DNA of 64,000 nucleotides from Xiphophorus maculatus (lineage: Eukaryota > Chordata > Actinopteri > Cyprinodontiformes > Poeciliidae): positions 13,109,463-13,173,462 of the forward strand of contig NC_036456.1 in assembly GCF_002775205.1 (NCBI RefSeq), written 5' to 3'. The position numbers and the translations under genes are program-made. Shown in pieces: positions 29,870 through 39,427 of the stretch (the first letter of the stretch is position 1; each line of letters opens with the position of its first letter). The notes under the pieces are model-generated. The model made no database searches. It saw only the letters and a list, made by a program, of their open reading frames with translations, and was not told the origin of the DNA.

Positions 29870-30110
29870 TCTGGTCTTTTAGCCTACTTCATATTGTCTA
29901 GTTTTGTTTCTTGATTCTACAGGTCTGGCAGGAATCAGGTCTGATCAGTGAAATTACAACTCAACTTTTCAAGAAATGTAGTTAATTACAATTCATGGTT
30001 TGCAGCAATTGTGTTTTCACAAAGGGCCAAGAGGGTCTGGATAGCTTTTTTTCCCAATGCAAATGAAATCATAAATTGAAAAATACATTTTTTATTTATC
30101 TTTCTTTTAG
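29870..30110. mobile_element. DNA-transposon relic fragment
   Basis: CAGGTCTGGCAGGAATCAGG, CAAGAAATGTAGTTAATTAC and TTTTCACAAAGGGCCAAGAG match, in order, the right end of a high-copy fish DNA transposon that I recall. Other fragments of the same family are at 37690-38115 and 57720-58545. Confidence 0.6.
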
Positions 30111-31470
30111 GTGCAGTTTTACAGATTATTAAGCACCACTGGTTGGTGAAAATCCCTGAATTTACCAGCCGGTTTGCGGGGTGTTTTTTTTTTTTTTTTT
30201 GAATAAATTTATCCTAGTGGTCATTGAATGAAAGGCGGGATGCATCCTGGACACGCCGCACACATAATCATCTACAACACCATTGACATATAAGGGAAAT
30301 TTAGAGTGGTCAGCTGACCTACATGCACTCATGAAACATGCAACAAACAGCCTGTTGATAGATAAGCATATCTCTTGTACACATCCTCACAATATAGTTT
30401 TGTCTCAGCCGTCCAGCACGTGCGCAATCTGTGTGCAGTTTTTTACTTAACAGCCTTTATAGTCAGTTACAGCAATTAAGGCTCAGTCTCGCACATCGTT
30501 AAGTTGAGTCATGGCAGTTAGTAGCTGGACCTGATCCAATCTTTCTTGAGGCATCATAAACAGTAATTGCCAGTCATCACAAATCCCATCTGAGAAAGCA
30601 TGCAGAGAAAGCCCCTGGCGAAACAGGCTAGTTGTTTTTAGCTTTCCTGCTATGTGGCCGTAGCTGCGTGGCTGAGCAGCCACCGTCCAGACCCTCACAT
30701 CCTGTTAAAAACAGGACAAATGATTTATATGACAAGCTCAATCAAATAATTATCTGGCAGCGCTTAATAACTCTTGTATGAATATCATGGTTTTGAATAA
30801 CTTAAAAAGCATTCATATCAGTTAATTTGTTTTTTTTCAGTTTTCATTGTTGCAACCATAAATTTTTATGTATTTTACTGGGATTTCCTATTGGAGACAG
30901 TTGAAGGAAATAACATGTTTTCTATTTAGTAACAATTTAGAAAAGGTTGGTGTGTTTTTATGCATAGTTCACTTTTTTTTTCTTTTTACCCTTTAACAGA
31001 GTCCAGTACAACTAATCGTGTCAAGATCTCACCTGAATGGAGTTCTCATGTGTGTAATATAATCTCTGTTCTGTGAACGCCTCAAAGATTTCCAAGAGAA
31101 CTTTATTGAAGGAAAAATTATTGACGACTATCGCAGCTGAGTAGACCGCTGTTTCAAAATGCAAGTCCAAACTGCAGTTCAAGCTCCTTTATTGGCATCA
31201 ACATGCATAGAAATCCATGTCCCACAGAAGCATAAAGAATGGATATTGTATTATACTATATAAAATCTGGCCTTGATGGGTGAGTGGGAGAAAGAAAATT
31301 CTTGTTATAGAAAATCAGAGGACGTCCAGCTTGGTACCAACAATGTACGGGACTCAGCAAAAACCTTTTGAAAGCTGCAAAAGCTGAAAATGGTTGGAAA
31401 GTAGTTAGATATAAACTGCTTAAATTGTTGATATTTAAGCAGAAAAATCCGGTTTTAGAATGGTCTAGTC
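30111..31470. other. Intergenic, no gene seen
   Basis: AT-rich with a poly-T run at about 30187-30200. The stretch 30480-30710 is more GC-balanced but has no recognisable feature. Confidence 0.5.
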
Positions 31471-31471
31471 T

Positions 31472-31638
31472 GGGTGCTGTGGTGGCGCAGGGGCAAAGCA
31501 CAACCCATGTATTGAGGCCTCAGTCCTTGTGGCGGTGGTCACAGGTTCGATTCCCGGCCTGGCGACATTTGCTGCTGGTCATTACCCTCTTTCTTTCAAA
31601 TAAAGGCCTCTAGAGCCAACAAAACCTTAAAAAAAAAA
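31472..31638 (+). mobile_element. tRNA-derived SINE with poly(A) tail
   Basis: Head with A box GGTGGCGCAGGGGCAAAGCA (31481-31500) and B box GGTTCGATTCC (31544-31554). A short body (AATAAAGGCCTCTAGAGCCA) and an A-rich tail ending near 31638 follow. The pattern resembles a SINE frequent in percomorph fish genomes. No clear target-site duplication. Confidence 0.8.
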
Positions 31639-32251
31639 TCAGTTCTCACAGTTGATTTCTATCAAATCTGATTTAGCTTAAGCTACTTTTAGAAAAAAAA
31701 AAAGTACAATAAGATAAAATGTTAGTTATTTGCAACTTGTCAAGTTGGATTTTACACAACTGCTCTCCATCCGTACGGTTCACACAAAATGAGAAACGTG
31801 TTCATACAGCTCTTGGTGAGAGTTGGGGAACATGGAAGAAGGTTCTCTTATGTTGCAGATCAGTCCAGATCTTTACTTGTCTTTAAAAACCGTCTCTGCT
31901 CCTCCGTATGGCATTTAGTCAAATGCTCGTATCATAAACTACCTCACAATTTTTTTCCCACTGATCGATTTCTCCAAATGAGCGCACACCGACTACACAC
32001 GCCTTGGCTGTCTGTCTTACCGGGTCTAGATTTTAATGGATCTTTTTTCGCCTGTGACAGATGAGGCTGTGGGGTTTCAGTCTGGCTCGGGGCAGACTGC
32101 TCGCAGCCGCTGGGGTCATTTGAACCTTGTGGTTGCAGATGAGAGAGTGCTGAGACGCAAAGAGCCAACGCTGCGTTCACAAGCGTCCGACAGAGGGAGA
32201 GTCAGGAAGTCTGGCGACTGTAAACACCACCAGAGCATCCACACCAGCCAT

Positions 32252-32310
32252 CCTCTCTCTCTCTCTCTCTCACACACACACGCCCACACACCCCCCACAC
32301 ACACACACAC
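32252..32310. repeat. (CT)n-(CA)n compound microsatellite
   Basis: About 20 bp of CT repeats passing into interrupted CA repeats with CCC breaks. Confidence 0.9.
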
Positions 32311-32563
32311 TCATCAACTCTGAAGACACACAATAGCCCACACGGAGCTGTTCTGTTCATACAATCCCTTAATACACTGTATCATTCTCACCAGACTTAC
32401 AACAATAAAACCAAAGTATGTACAGAAACTTTAAATTACTTGTAATTACAGCTTTATAAAAAGATCATCTGACATGCTAAGTGTAACTTCACTGCTGAAA
32501 ACTATTATTTATTTTATGGGATTTCTTTGGATATATGCCCACCAAATTATTTTTAGAATACAT

Positions 32564-32602
<39 letters not shown>

Positions 32603-32610
32603 CACACACA
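32564..32610. repeat. (CA)n microsatellite
   Basis: About 23 CA units with one CG interruption. Confidence 0.92.
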
Positions 32611-33867
32611 AAGAAGTAACTCTTTTACAATCCAACTAATATTTGAATGAGAAAAAAAATCTTAATCATTGATCTCATTAATCTTTTGCCTCTTTTGTTT
32701 TCTTTTCTTTCCTGTGTCTGCTGTCTGGTTTATACTTTCCAATTCAGTTTAAATTAATATTTATTTGTGTAATGCTATGGGAAATGCTATTTCTTTTTTT
32801 CACCTCTGAGGCAGAAATTATATTTGGTTCAAAATGTTATGAAAGACATATTCTACATTTGAGTTCCTCTTGGTTCTGTCTATGGCTCTTTAAGTTTACA
32901 CTAATCCAAGCATGTTATCTCATTATCCCTTGATAGTTAAAGCGTAATACATAATTACTGACACCCCTAGTAAAAATGTTAATAAAAGTTGTTAAATGTT
33001 TCTGTTTATAGATGCTGGGCTACAAACGTTGTTCTTTGCTGGAGTTTTCTAGAAAGAAGCCTTTTGGGGTTTTTTAAAAACCTTTTTCACCTCCTCCTAT
33101 GTTCTTGTTCCCATTTCCTGGGCGTCTACCACAATTGAATGTTCCCTTATCTTTTCCATTTTGAGTAGGAAATAAGTGACACTGTATTTTATACTTTTGC
33201 GAAATAGAAAACCATGAATTTCTTAGCAACTTGAGGAAAACTAAAATTATGCATGATAAAAATAGATCTGCTAAGTTTATTTCATAGTGGTGACACAAAA
33301 TGAATCTATTAAAAACATCTCAACATGTTTTATGTTCGCCGCTTAGTATTTGTTCTCAATTTAAAGTTGGTATTTTTGTAAGTTCTTTAGTGTGATTTAG
33401 ATTGTTCTATTAAATCAATAAATACATGAAAATAAATTAATATGGGGTCCCTCTGTACATTTTTATTATGGGTGTTAATAATTATGGAGAAAAATGAACT
33501 CCAGCCTACATTAACAAATTAACCCAAAGTTATGCTTTTCATCTGAAACGAAGCAAAGTTGAAATTTTATACGCCGGATGTTAGAAAAGTTGATTCGTAC
33601 GCCTATTAGTTAAATATTCCTTCTTAGCTGGTCACTAAAAGTCGTCTGGCGTTTAATGCCAGTCAGTTTAGACGGCTTCATTAAGAGCCTTAAAGTAGAT
33701 ATTCTAGCATAGATACATGGATTAACACAAAGGAAAGAAAAAAGAAAGAAAGAGTGGAATAAAACTATATCTGTGACTTGTTGTTTTTTACAGTTCAAAC
33801 TCAAAAATGAGCCCCAGTTTGACATTAGAAAACAAAAACTTTCTGTTCCTTTTTTTTTTTGGCAAAG

Positions 33868-34115
33868 GATGCAAGCGCACACAGCAAAGGTAAAAAAGAC
33901 AGGAATTCAGCAGAAACAACAAGCGATCTGCAGGCGCACTAAGTGGGTGAATGAGCAGGTTAACAGCGACGGGGCCTTGAATGGCTGTGACAGGGAGAAA
34001 GCAGCGACAGGCTCCAGCACTGAAGGGACAAGTGACCCGGAAACGGCGAGTAAAGTGCGGCTCGCCCCGGCCTCTTTAGAGAAAGAGGAAAAAAAACGTG
34101 TGCAGAAGCATCGAG
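33868..34115 (+). other. Exon-like open segment of unknown meaning
   Basis: A 248-bp GC-richer stretch follows a polypyrimidine tract and acceptor-like GGCAAAG (ending 33867). It ends at a donor-like GAG|GTGAGT (34115/34116), and one plus-strand frame is open throughout, rich in Lys, Glu, Ser and Thr. No domain or homologue is recognised and no partner exon is evident. A conserved non-coding block or chance are at least as likely. Confidence 0.25.
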
Positions 34116-35200
34116 GTGAGTCTGCTTAAACACACATTTCGCCCAGTTCCCTCAGTGTTTCTGCAGTGATGCGTCACTCAAACCAACAGCACAAGGAAGA
34201 GTTTGTTTTTCTGTGCCAGTTCCTGCTCAGCATCACAGACTCGCACTTAAACTCCAGAACATATTATCCCTCTGGAGTTTAATTGACCTCAGATCACTGT
34301 AAGGAAGCACCGTTTTTATGTTTCAGTGTACAGTTTCATATTCTGCCAAAACCCTGTGAACATAATTAACTCCACAGTATGCACATGGAGTTTATCACAG
34401 AGGAAAAGTGCCTTTTAATTATTTCTTCTCCAAAAAAAAAAAAAAAAAAAAAAATCAGAAAAACAACTTTTTATAGGAAACTGTTGAATAATGGTTCAAT
34501 TTAGAGATTCAGAATAAAGATGTTTTCTAATAATGATTATCATAACCTTATTTCATTTCTCATACTTAGACACAGCTTTAACACCACCTCCATCAGTGAT
34601 TGTGAATATTTCAGATGAAACTGCTTCACAATAGACAAGAACTTTGCCACTTATAACATTTGTAAGTGGCAGTATTTCCTTTAATCTTAAAAACTTTATA
34701 ATTACAAAGAAATCAGCTCTTTGTAATCTTACCTAGTCACTTTGTAACTTTAAAATATTTTTTCGCTGTTTTATCTCTCTTGGATATTTCAGTCTAAATG
34801 AATGAGTTTAAACAATAAAGTGATTGTTGCCAAAACCTGACAGTTCAAATAAAATGTTACTTTTTTTTTTTTTTTAAGTTGTCAAAAGATAAATAAAAGT
34901 GTAAAATAAAATGAGACCATGGGATTTATGGAGGTAACTCCTTTTTAGTTTGGCTTTCTCAGGTGTTTCAGCCTCACGCTGACTTAAGCTGTAACAAACA
35001 CAAACACGACAATATAGTAAAAACTTTAGGTGTTTTTCAGGTTTACTTTGAGTATTTATGGACTGACTTCCTTTTGAAACTGTGGGGAGGGAAAAAAACT
35101 TTCTTCTGCAACTAGTCCGCCTGCACAGACTTGTAAATGCGCAGCCAGGCGGGTTTTCCGTTCAAATAGCGGCGATGGTATGGATTGCATATCTTCCACA
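34116..35200. other. Intergenic, downstream of hmx4
   Basis: AT-rich sequence with poly-A (34432-34454) and poly-T (34860-34876) runs. A short GC-balanced patch at 35105-35200 (AAATGCGCAGCCAGGCGGGT) lies next to the presumed hmx4 3' end. No gene is supported. Confidence 0.5.
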
Positions 35201-35201
35201 T

Positions 35202-35207
35202 TTTATT
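35202..35207 (-). terminator. hmx4: Possible hmx4 polyadenylation signal
   Basis: TTTATT on the plus strand is AATAAA on the minus strand, about 540 bp after the hmx4 stop codon. It is a canonical hexamer in the right orientation; no transcript evidence. Confidence 0.45.
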
Positions 35208-35330
35208 GCAAAATTCTTTGTCATGAGTAGAACTGCGTTCACAGTTTAACAGTCTTATCAAATATTAAGTGAACAGAAACTGTAACACAAACAATAATAA
35301 GGCCTTATATAAATACACAAAATCAGAAGC

Positions 35331-35432
<102 letters not shown>

Positions 35433-35540
35433 CGAAGTATTACTGCGGGTAACAAAGCTGATGTATCACTTGGTACATTCGATCAAATGAGACTTGATAC
35501 ATGCTCCTTTACTGTGAAGATGATGAACTCCAACAACAGC

Positions 35541-35598
35541 GATGATAATAATAATAAAAAATAATAATTAATTAATTAATAATAATAATAATAATAAT
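35541..35598. repeat. (AAT)n/(AATT)n-rich tract
   Basis: Interrupted ATA repeats with an ATTAATTAATTA core in the presumed hmx4 3'UTR. Confidence 0.85.
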
Positions 35599-35743
35599 GA
35601 AAAGAAAAAAAAGTGGCACATGCATGTTTGGGACTTGATGAGAATTCCTTTGAACCAGGTCGGAGATCTAATAAAAAAAAAATATATATATAATAAACTG
35701 ATCGCAGATGATTGTCGCCTGTAGTGTCCAAGAACAAACCCAC

Positions 35744-36159
35744 TCAGTCTCCGTCAAACAGGCCAAGATATTTGGCAGAGTTGGAGAAGTAGATGTAAGG
35801 CGCGGCGTTCGCGGTCGGATACACGACGGGGAAAGGCATGGGTAACAAACATCCGCCCAGCAGGCTGCTGTCCTTGTAAAAACTCGGTAGCTGCGAGTTT
35901 TTCCCCGCCTCGGCGAAGTGTTCCGCGGCCAGCGGGCCCTCCATGTCCGTGGACAGCTGTCTTTTGAGCTTGTTGCGGCGGTTCTGGAACCAGATCTTCA
36001 CCTGGGTCTCCGTGAGCTGCAGCGAGCTGGCGAGGCACGCCCTCTCCGAGCTGCTCAGGTAGCGCTTCATGTCGAAGGTGGCCTCCAGCTGGAAGATCTG
36101 CCTCTTGGAGAAGATGGTGCGGGTCTTCTTCTTGACCGCGGCTTTGGTGTCGGCGGCGG

Positions 36160-36200
<41 letters not shown>

Positions 36201-36297
36201 GGCTCGGGGCCGTGCGCGCTTTGCGCCTCCGGAGAGGAGGCAGCGGTGAGCGGCGCGGCGCTCTCCCCGCGCTCCGCTGAATGGACTGTGGGCTTCA
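35744..36297 (-). CDS. hmx4: hmx4 exon 2 with homeobox
   Basis: Starts with the split Val codon, then [16 protein letters not shown], the poly-Gln run, the whole homeodomain and the C-terminal region. That region includes [16 protein letters not shown] and ends in a TGA at 35744-35746. It is CpG-rich throughout. Confidence 0.92.
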
Positions 36298-36658
36298 CTG
36301 TGTAGAGAGGTGACGAAATACTCCTTAAACCTTTTCAGATTAAATAAACGCGCGCTTTCATGCTTTAATGCATAATCCTGTTGCTAAAAAAAAGCCTACT
36401 TGTTATTTTATTTATTAAAAGTAGAGAAACGTGGGAGTCACCTGTCTCATCTGACTCGCTGTCATCCTTCCTCGGGACGTCCCATGCCTCCTCGCATCTC
36501 CTCTGAAAATCACTCCTACTCCCAGTGTCCCTCTGCTCCTTTAAGGCGTCCAAACGCGCGCCGTCTTGCCGCTGCTTCAGGTTTAAGATGTTGTCTATAG
36601 TGAATGTGAAACATGCGCTCCGACTCGGCCCGTCCTCTTTGCTCATATTCTCGGGCAT
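35744..36658 (-). CDS. hmx4: Homeobox protein Hmx4 (SOHo-like), complete, two exons
   Basis: NK-class homeodomain transcription factor, nuclear; HMX family members act in eye, ear and cranial sensory neuron development. Exon 1 is 36442-36658 and exon 2 is 35744-36297, joined in frame over a 144-bp GT-AG intron (ACAG|GTGACT and CTACACAG|TG), giving 256 residues. The N-terminal HMX motif [12 protein letters not shown] is at residues 17-28, a 13-Gln run at 106-118, and the homeodomain at about 128-187 ([12 protein letters not shown] ... [14 protein letters not shown], with Trp48, Asn51, Arg53). The C-terminus ends YLGLFDGD. The first in-frame ATG (36658) is chosen; Met5 (MSKED) is the alternative. 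It is called hmx4 because the sequence after the homeodomain lacks the RVVRVPVVY motif found in the neighbouring hmx1, position 56 is Leu not Trp, and the TIDNILNLK form differs from the SFYIENLL form. Confidence 0.9.
36161..36200 (-). repeat. hmx4: (CAG)13 tract coding poly-Gln in hmx4
   Basis: Forty bases of uninterrupted CTG on the plus strand, that is 13 CAG codons on the coding strand, between HGPEP and SAADT. Pure CAG runs of this length are prone to length change. Confidence 0.95.
36442..36658 (-). CDS. hmx4: hmx4 exon 1
   Basis: Encodes residues 1-72: [20 protein letters not shown], then [11 protein letters not shown], then a charged stretch ending SESDET, with a phase-1 donor. The [10 protein letters not shown] segment is the HMX N-terminal repression-type motif. 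An apparent longer reading to 36685 starts with GTG and is not used. Confidence 0.88.
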
Positions 36659-36850
36659 CTCATGCGCTCCTGCCGGGTTCCACACTCGGACTCTCCGAGC
36701 CGCATCGCTCCCCTTCCACCGCTGAGACTGGCACTCGCAGGAGCCGGTGATCCCGGAAGGGTGCGGGATCAGCAGCTTCTGATTGGTGGAGTTGAGGGAG
36801 CAGACGAGAGGCGGGATCAGCGTTCACGTCGGGTCGCCATATTGTAGCCT
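36659..36850 (-). promoter_or_regulatory. hmx4: hmx4 CpG-rich promoter region with CCAAT box
   Basis: GC- and CpG-rich sequence directly upstream of the hmx4 start; composition drops back to AT-rich beyond about 36850. ATTGG at 36782-36786 reads CCAAT on the gene strand (within CCACCAATCAG), about 125 bp before the ATG. No TATA box in a plausible place was seen. Confidence 0.5.
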
Positions 36851-37689
36851 AAAACTTTCTTCTCTTTTTTTTCCCCCAGCCATGAAAATTAATGTGTATT
36901 TGTTGTTTCCTGTCGAATAGTGCGAACTAAATTCAGATTCCATTGATTAATTAAAGGCTCCACTGGCATTCACGTGTGTTTAAGAGTTTTAAAACTCAAT
37001 CTGAAATTTTGACTGGATTTATTTTTATTTTATTTTATTTTTTTTTCGGATAATCTAAAAATGAGTTCAGGGCGTGAAGGTGTTCTGTTTCTTTAAGAAC
37101 CGTGCAGATCTGAACTCTGAACTCCTTCATCTGGATTTCAGTTCAGTTTAGGCTCATATTGGTGCATGCACACTCATCCGAAACACATGGAAGCTGTTGT
37201 GCATCTTGGTGCATACATTTTATTCACATTTGTGACTCAAAAAGTGTACAAAGGCCTGTATGAAAATTCTCTTAAATAACAAAATACATAATAGTAGGTG
37301 TGAGTCGTGATTACAGTTATTGTCGTGATTCTAACGGCATGAAAACTCACAAATAATAAAATGTGTTTTTGTAACTGATTGATTTATAGTGATTACATAG
37401 TAAACATTTTAAGCGATGAAGGAATTTGCCGGACGATTTGTGTGATTTAAACTAGCCTCCAAATACACTATGAAAAATAATTTCCCAGTTTATTTATTTT
37501 TGCCTTACTTGTGAAAGCAGAACAACTAGAAAATTGCCATTTTGAAATGATGATAGCATTTAATAAGAAAACAGTAACTGTCCCTAAAGAGGCAATGAAA
37601 TAGCTTTCATTGTGTTTTAGTCCACGTTTTTCACAGAATTGTTGGTAATAAGCCACAATTGTTGTTTTTTTTAAGCACAAACAACCTGT
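36851..37689. other. Intergenic, between hmx4 and hmx1
   Basis: AT-rich sequence with no recognisable feature apart from short T-runs near 37030-37045. It could hold hmx4 promoter-proximal elements. Confidence 0.5.
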
Positions 37690-38115
37690 TTATGATCATG
37701 CCAACTCAAATAGGTTCAAGTTGTAGCTTGCGACCTAGTCCAGACTTGGACTAGGCCACTACAAAACTTTCCCTTTTTCTTTTTTCTTAAACAGTCAGAG
37801 GTGAGATTGATGGTGTGCTCTGGATCATTGTCCTCTTTCATGTCCCATGTCTTGGGTCCCGATAGCTTTAGTCATGATTTTTCCAGTAAGGAGCAGCTTG
37901 GATGAATTGTTGATGTGCTTATGGAGTATTTTTGGTTGGCTGGCAGCTCTTTGTGTCAATGTGGTTCACTGTAGCTCTAAACCCATTAAAATCCCTTTGA
38001 AAACCTTCCCAGACTGACAAATATAAATGACTTTTCTGCTAAACTGTCCTTGAATTTCTTCAGATCAGGCCACAAATTGCTGCTTTTTTAGATGCTCTAG
38101 CCTAAATTAAATATT
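37690..38115. mobile_element. DNA-transposon relic between hmx4 and hmx1
   Basis: CCTAGTCCAGACTTGGACTA, TGCTCTGGATCATTGTCCTC, TGGCTGGCAGCTCTTTGTGT and TTCTTCAGATCAGGCC follow the order of the same fish DNA-transposon family as the pieces at 29870 and 57720. Internally deleted; no intact frame. Confidence 0.65.
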
Positions 38116-38399
38116 CAATCAAGCGAATGTGGCTGGTAAAATGGAAATCAGCTTCCAAAACCGTTGTTCATCATAGTTGATTTATTATTTAAAGTGGACA
38201 ATAATGTTTTCCCAGGTTGATCTGAGTAAGTTTTGACCCTTTTAATAAATGAAACCGTCATTGAAAAAGTCCATAATGTATTTTCATCAGGTCGTCCCTG
38301 TCTGATATAAAAAACCCATCATGATCTGAAGTGTGAATAATAATAAAAGAAACTACTTTTCACATTACAGTATTCACCAGCCAGCTTAGATAATTGTCA

Positions 38400-38610
38400 G
38401 AGTGCTGCACATCCACAACATAAATCTTTTTCCTAAAGTTTTTCTATCGGATTAAGATCTTAAGACTGTGAAAGCCACAGTAATACGGTGAATTTATTAT
38501 AATCTTGAAGAAGCCAGTTTGAGATTAAGTTTGAGAAGGAGGCATAATCCTGCTGGGAGTTGCCTTTAGAAGATGTACGTGACAATACTGACCATAAAAG
38601 AAAAAGAATC
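38400..38610 (-). mobile_element. Tc1-like relic fragment
   Basis: TTTCTATCGGATTAAGATCT, GAAGCCAGTTTGAGATTAAG and CATAATCCTGCTGGGAGTTG match the 3' half of a Tc1-like transposase gene in reverse orientation, apparently the family of the 20214 relic. Confidence 0.6.
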
Positions 38611-39002
38611 CCTGTTCACCAGAGATTATTCCAGTTAAATATATATATTTATCTTATAGTTCAGATGATTCAAAGATTCCAGATTCCTTACGAAAATGGA
38701 GAATGTCGATATTCAGCAGTTTTATAAATTTACTTTAGTCCTGGATATCTGCTTACACGGTTCTCAACACCGAGTAAGCCTTAACAGGACACAAAAATAT
38801 CCAAGAGAAAACTCAGTTGAGGTGTAAATGACAGAATTGTTTTTTGAACCACTGGTGCCGCCCCATGACGGAAACCTGCCCTGGGCTGAGAACCAGACTC
38901 CTCTTGCCTTTTTCCAAGACAAACAGTTAAAAGACATCAAGGCATCTAAATTAGTGTTTTAGAATTGCTAATAGCGTCTCTTTACTTCCAAACCTCCCTA
39001 CA

Positions 39003-39427
39003 TCATACCAGTCCTGTCACCGGTGGTGACATAAACATCAATGGGTGGGTGAGATGCCCAGTCAGTGGACAGGTGGGATCTGAGACCCCAATAAGTGGCG
39101 GCGACACCTGAGGCAGGCCGCCCAGAGTCAGAGGCGTGCCAATGTCCTCTCGGTACACCACAGGAACTCTGACGACCCTGTGGGCGGCGTAAGGTATGAC
39201 GGCTCCACCGCTTTCTATGTCGGCGGTGATCTGGCGTTTCCACTTGTTCCTGCGGTTTTGAAACCAGATCTTGACCTGCGTCTCCGTGAGCTGCAGCGAG
39301 GCGGCCAGCCCGGCTCGCTCTGTGCTGCTCAGGTAGCGCTTCAGGTCGAAGGTGGACTCCAGCTGGAAGACCTGGGTACGGCTGAACACGGTCCGCGTCT
39401 TCTTCTTCCGCAGCATTTTGACTTCAC
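39003..39427 (-). CDS. hmx1: hmx1 exon 3 with homeobox
   Basis: Starts after TTGCTCGCAG with the split Gly codon, then EVKMLR and the homeodomain, [12 protein letters not shown], a Pro/Thr-rich tail and terminal VTGLV, TGA at 39003-39005. The C-terminal tail is shorter than in human HMX1. Confidence 0.93.

Larger units (their letters stand above)
31639..33860. other. Intergenic with dinucleotide repeats
   Basis: No gene supported. (CT)n-(CA)n at 32252-32310 and (CA)n at 32564-32610 are listed separately. The segment at about 31980-32230 is GC-balanced and may be single copy; the rest is AT-rich. Confidence 0.5.

Noticed and set aside
31472..31560. tRNA gene on the plus strand
   Set aside because: Same reason: a SINE head followed by a body and poly(A) tail.
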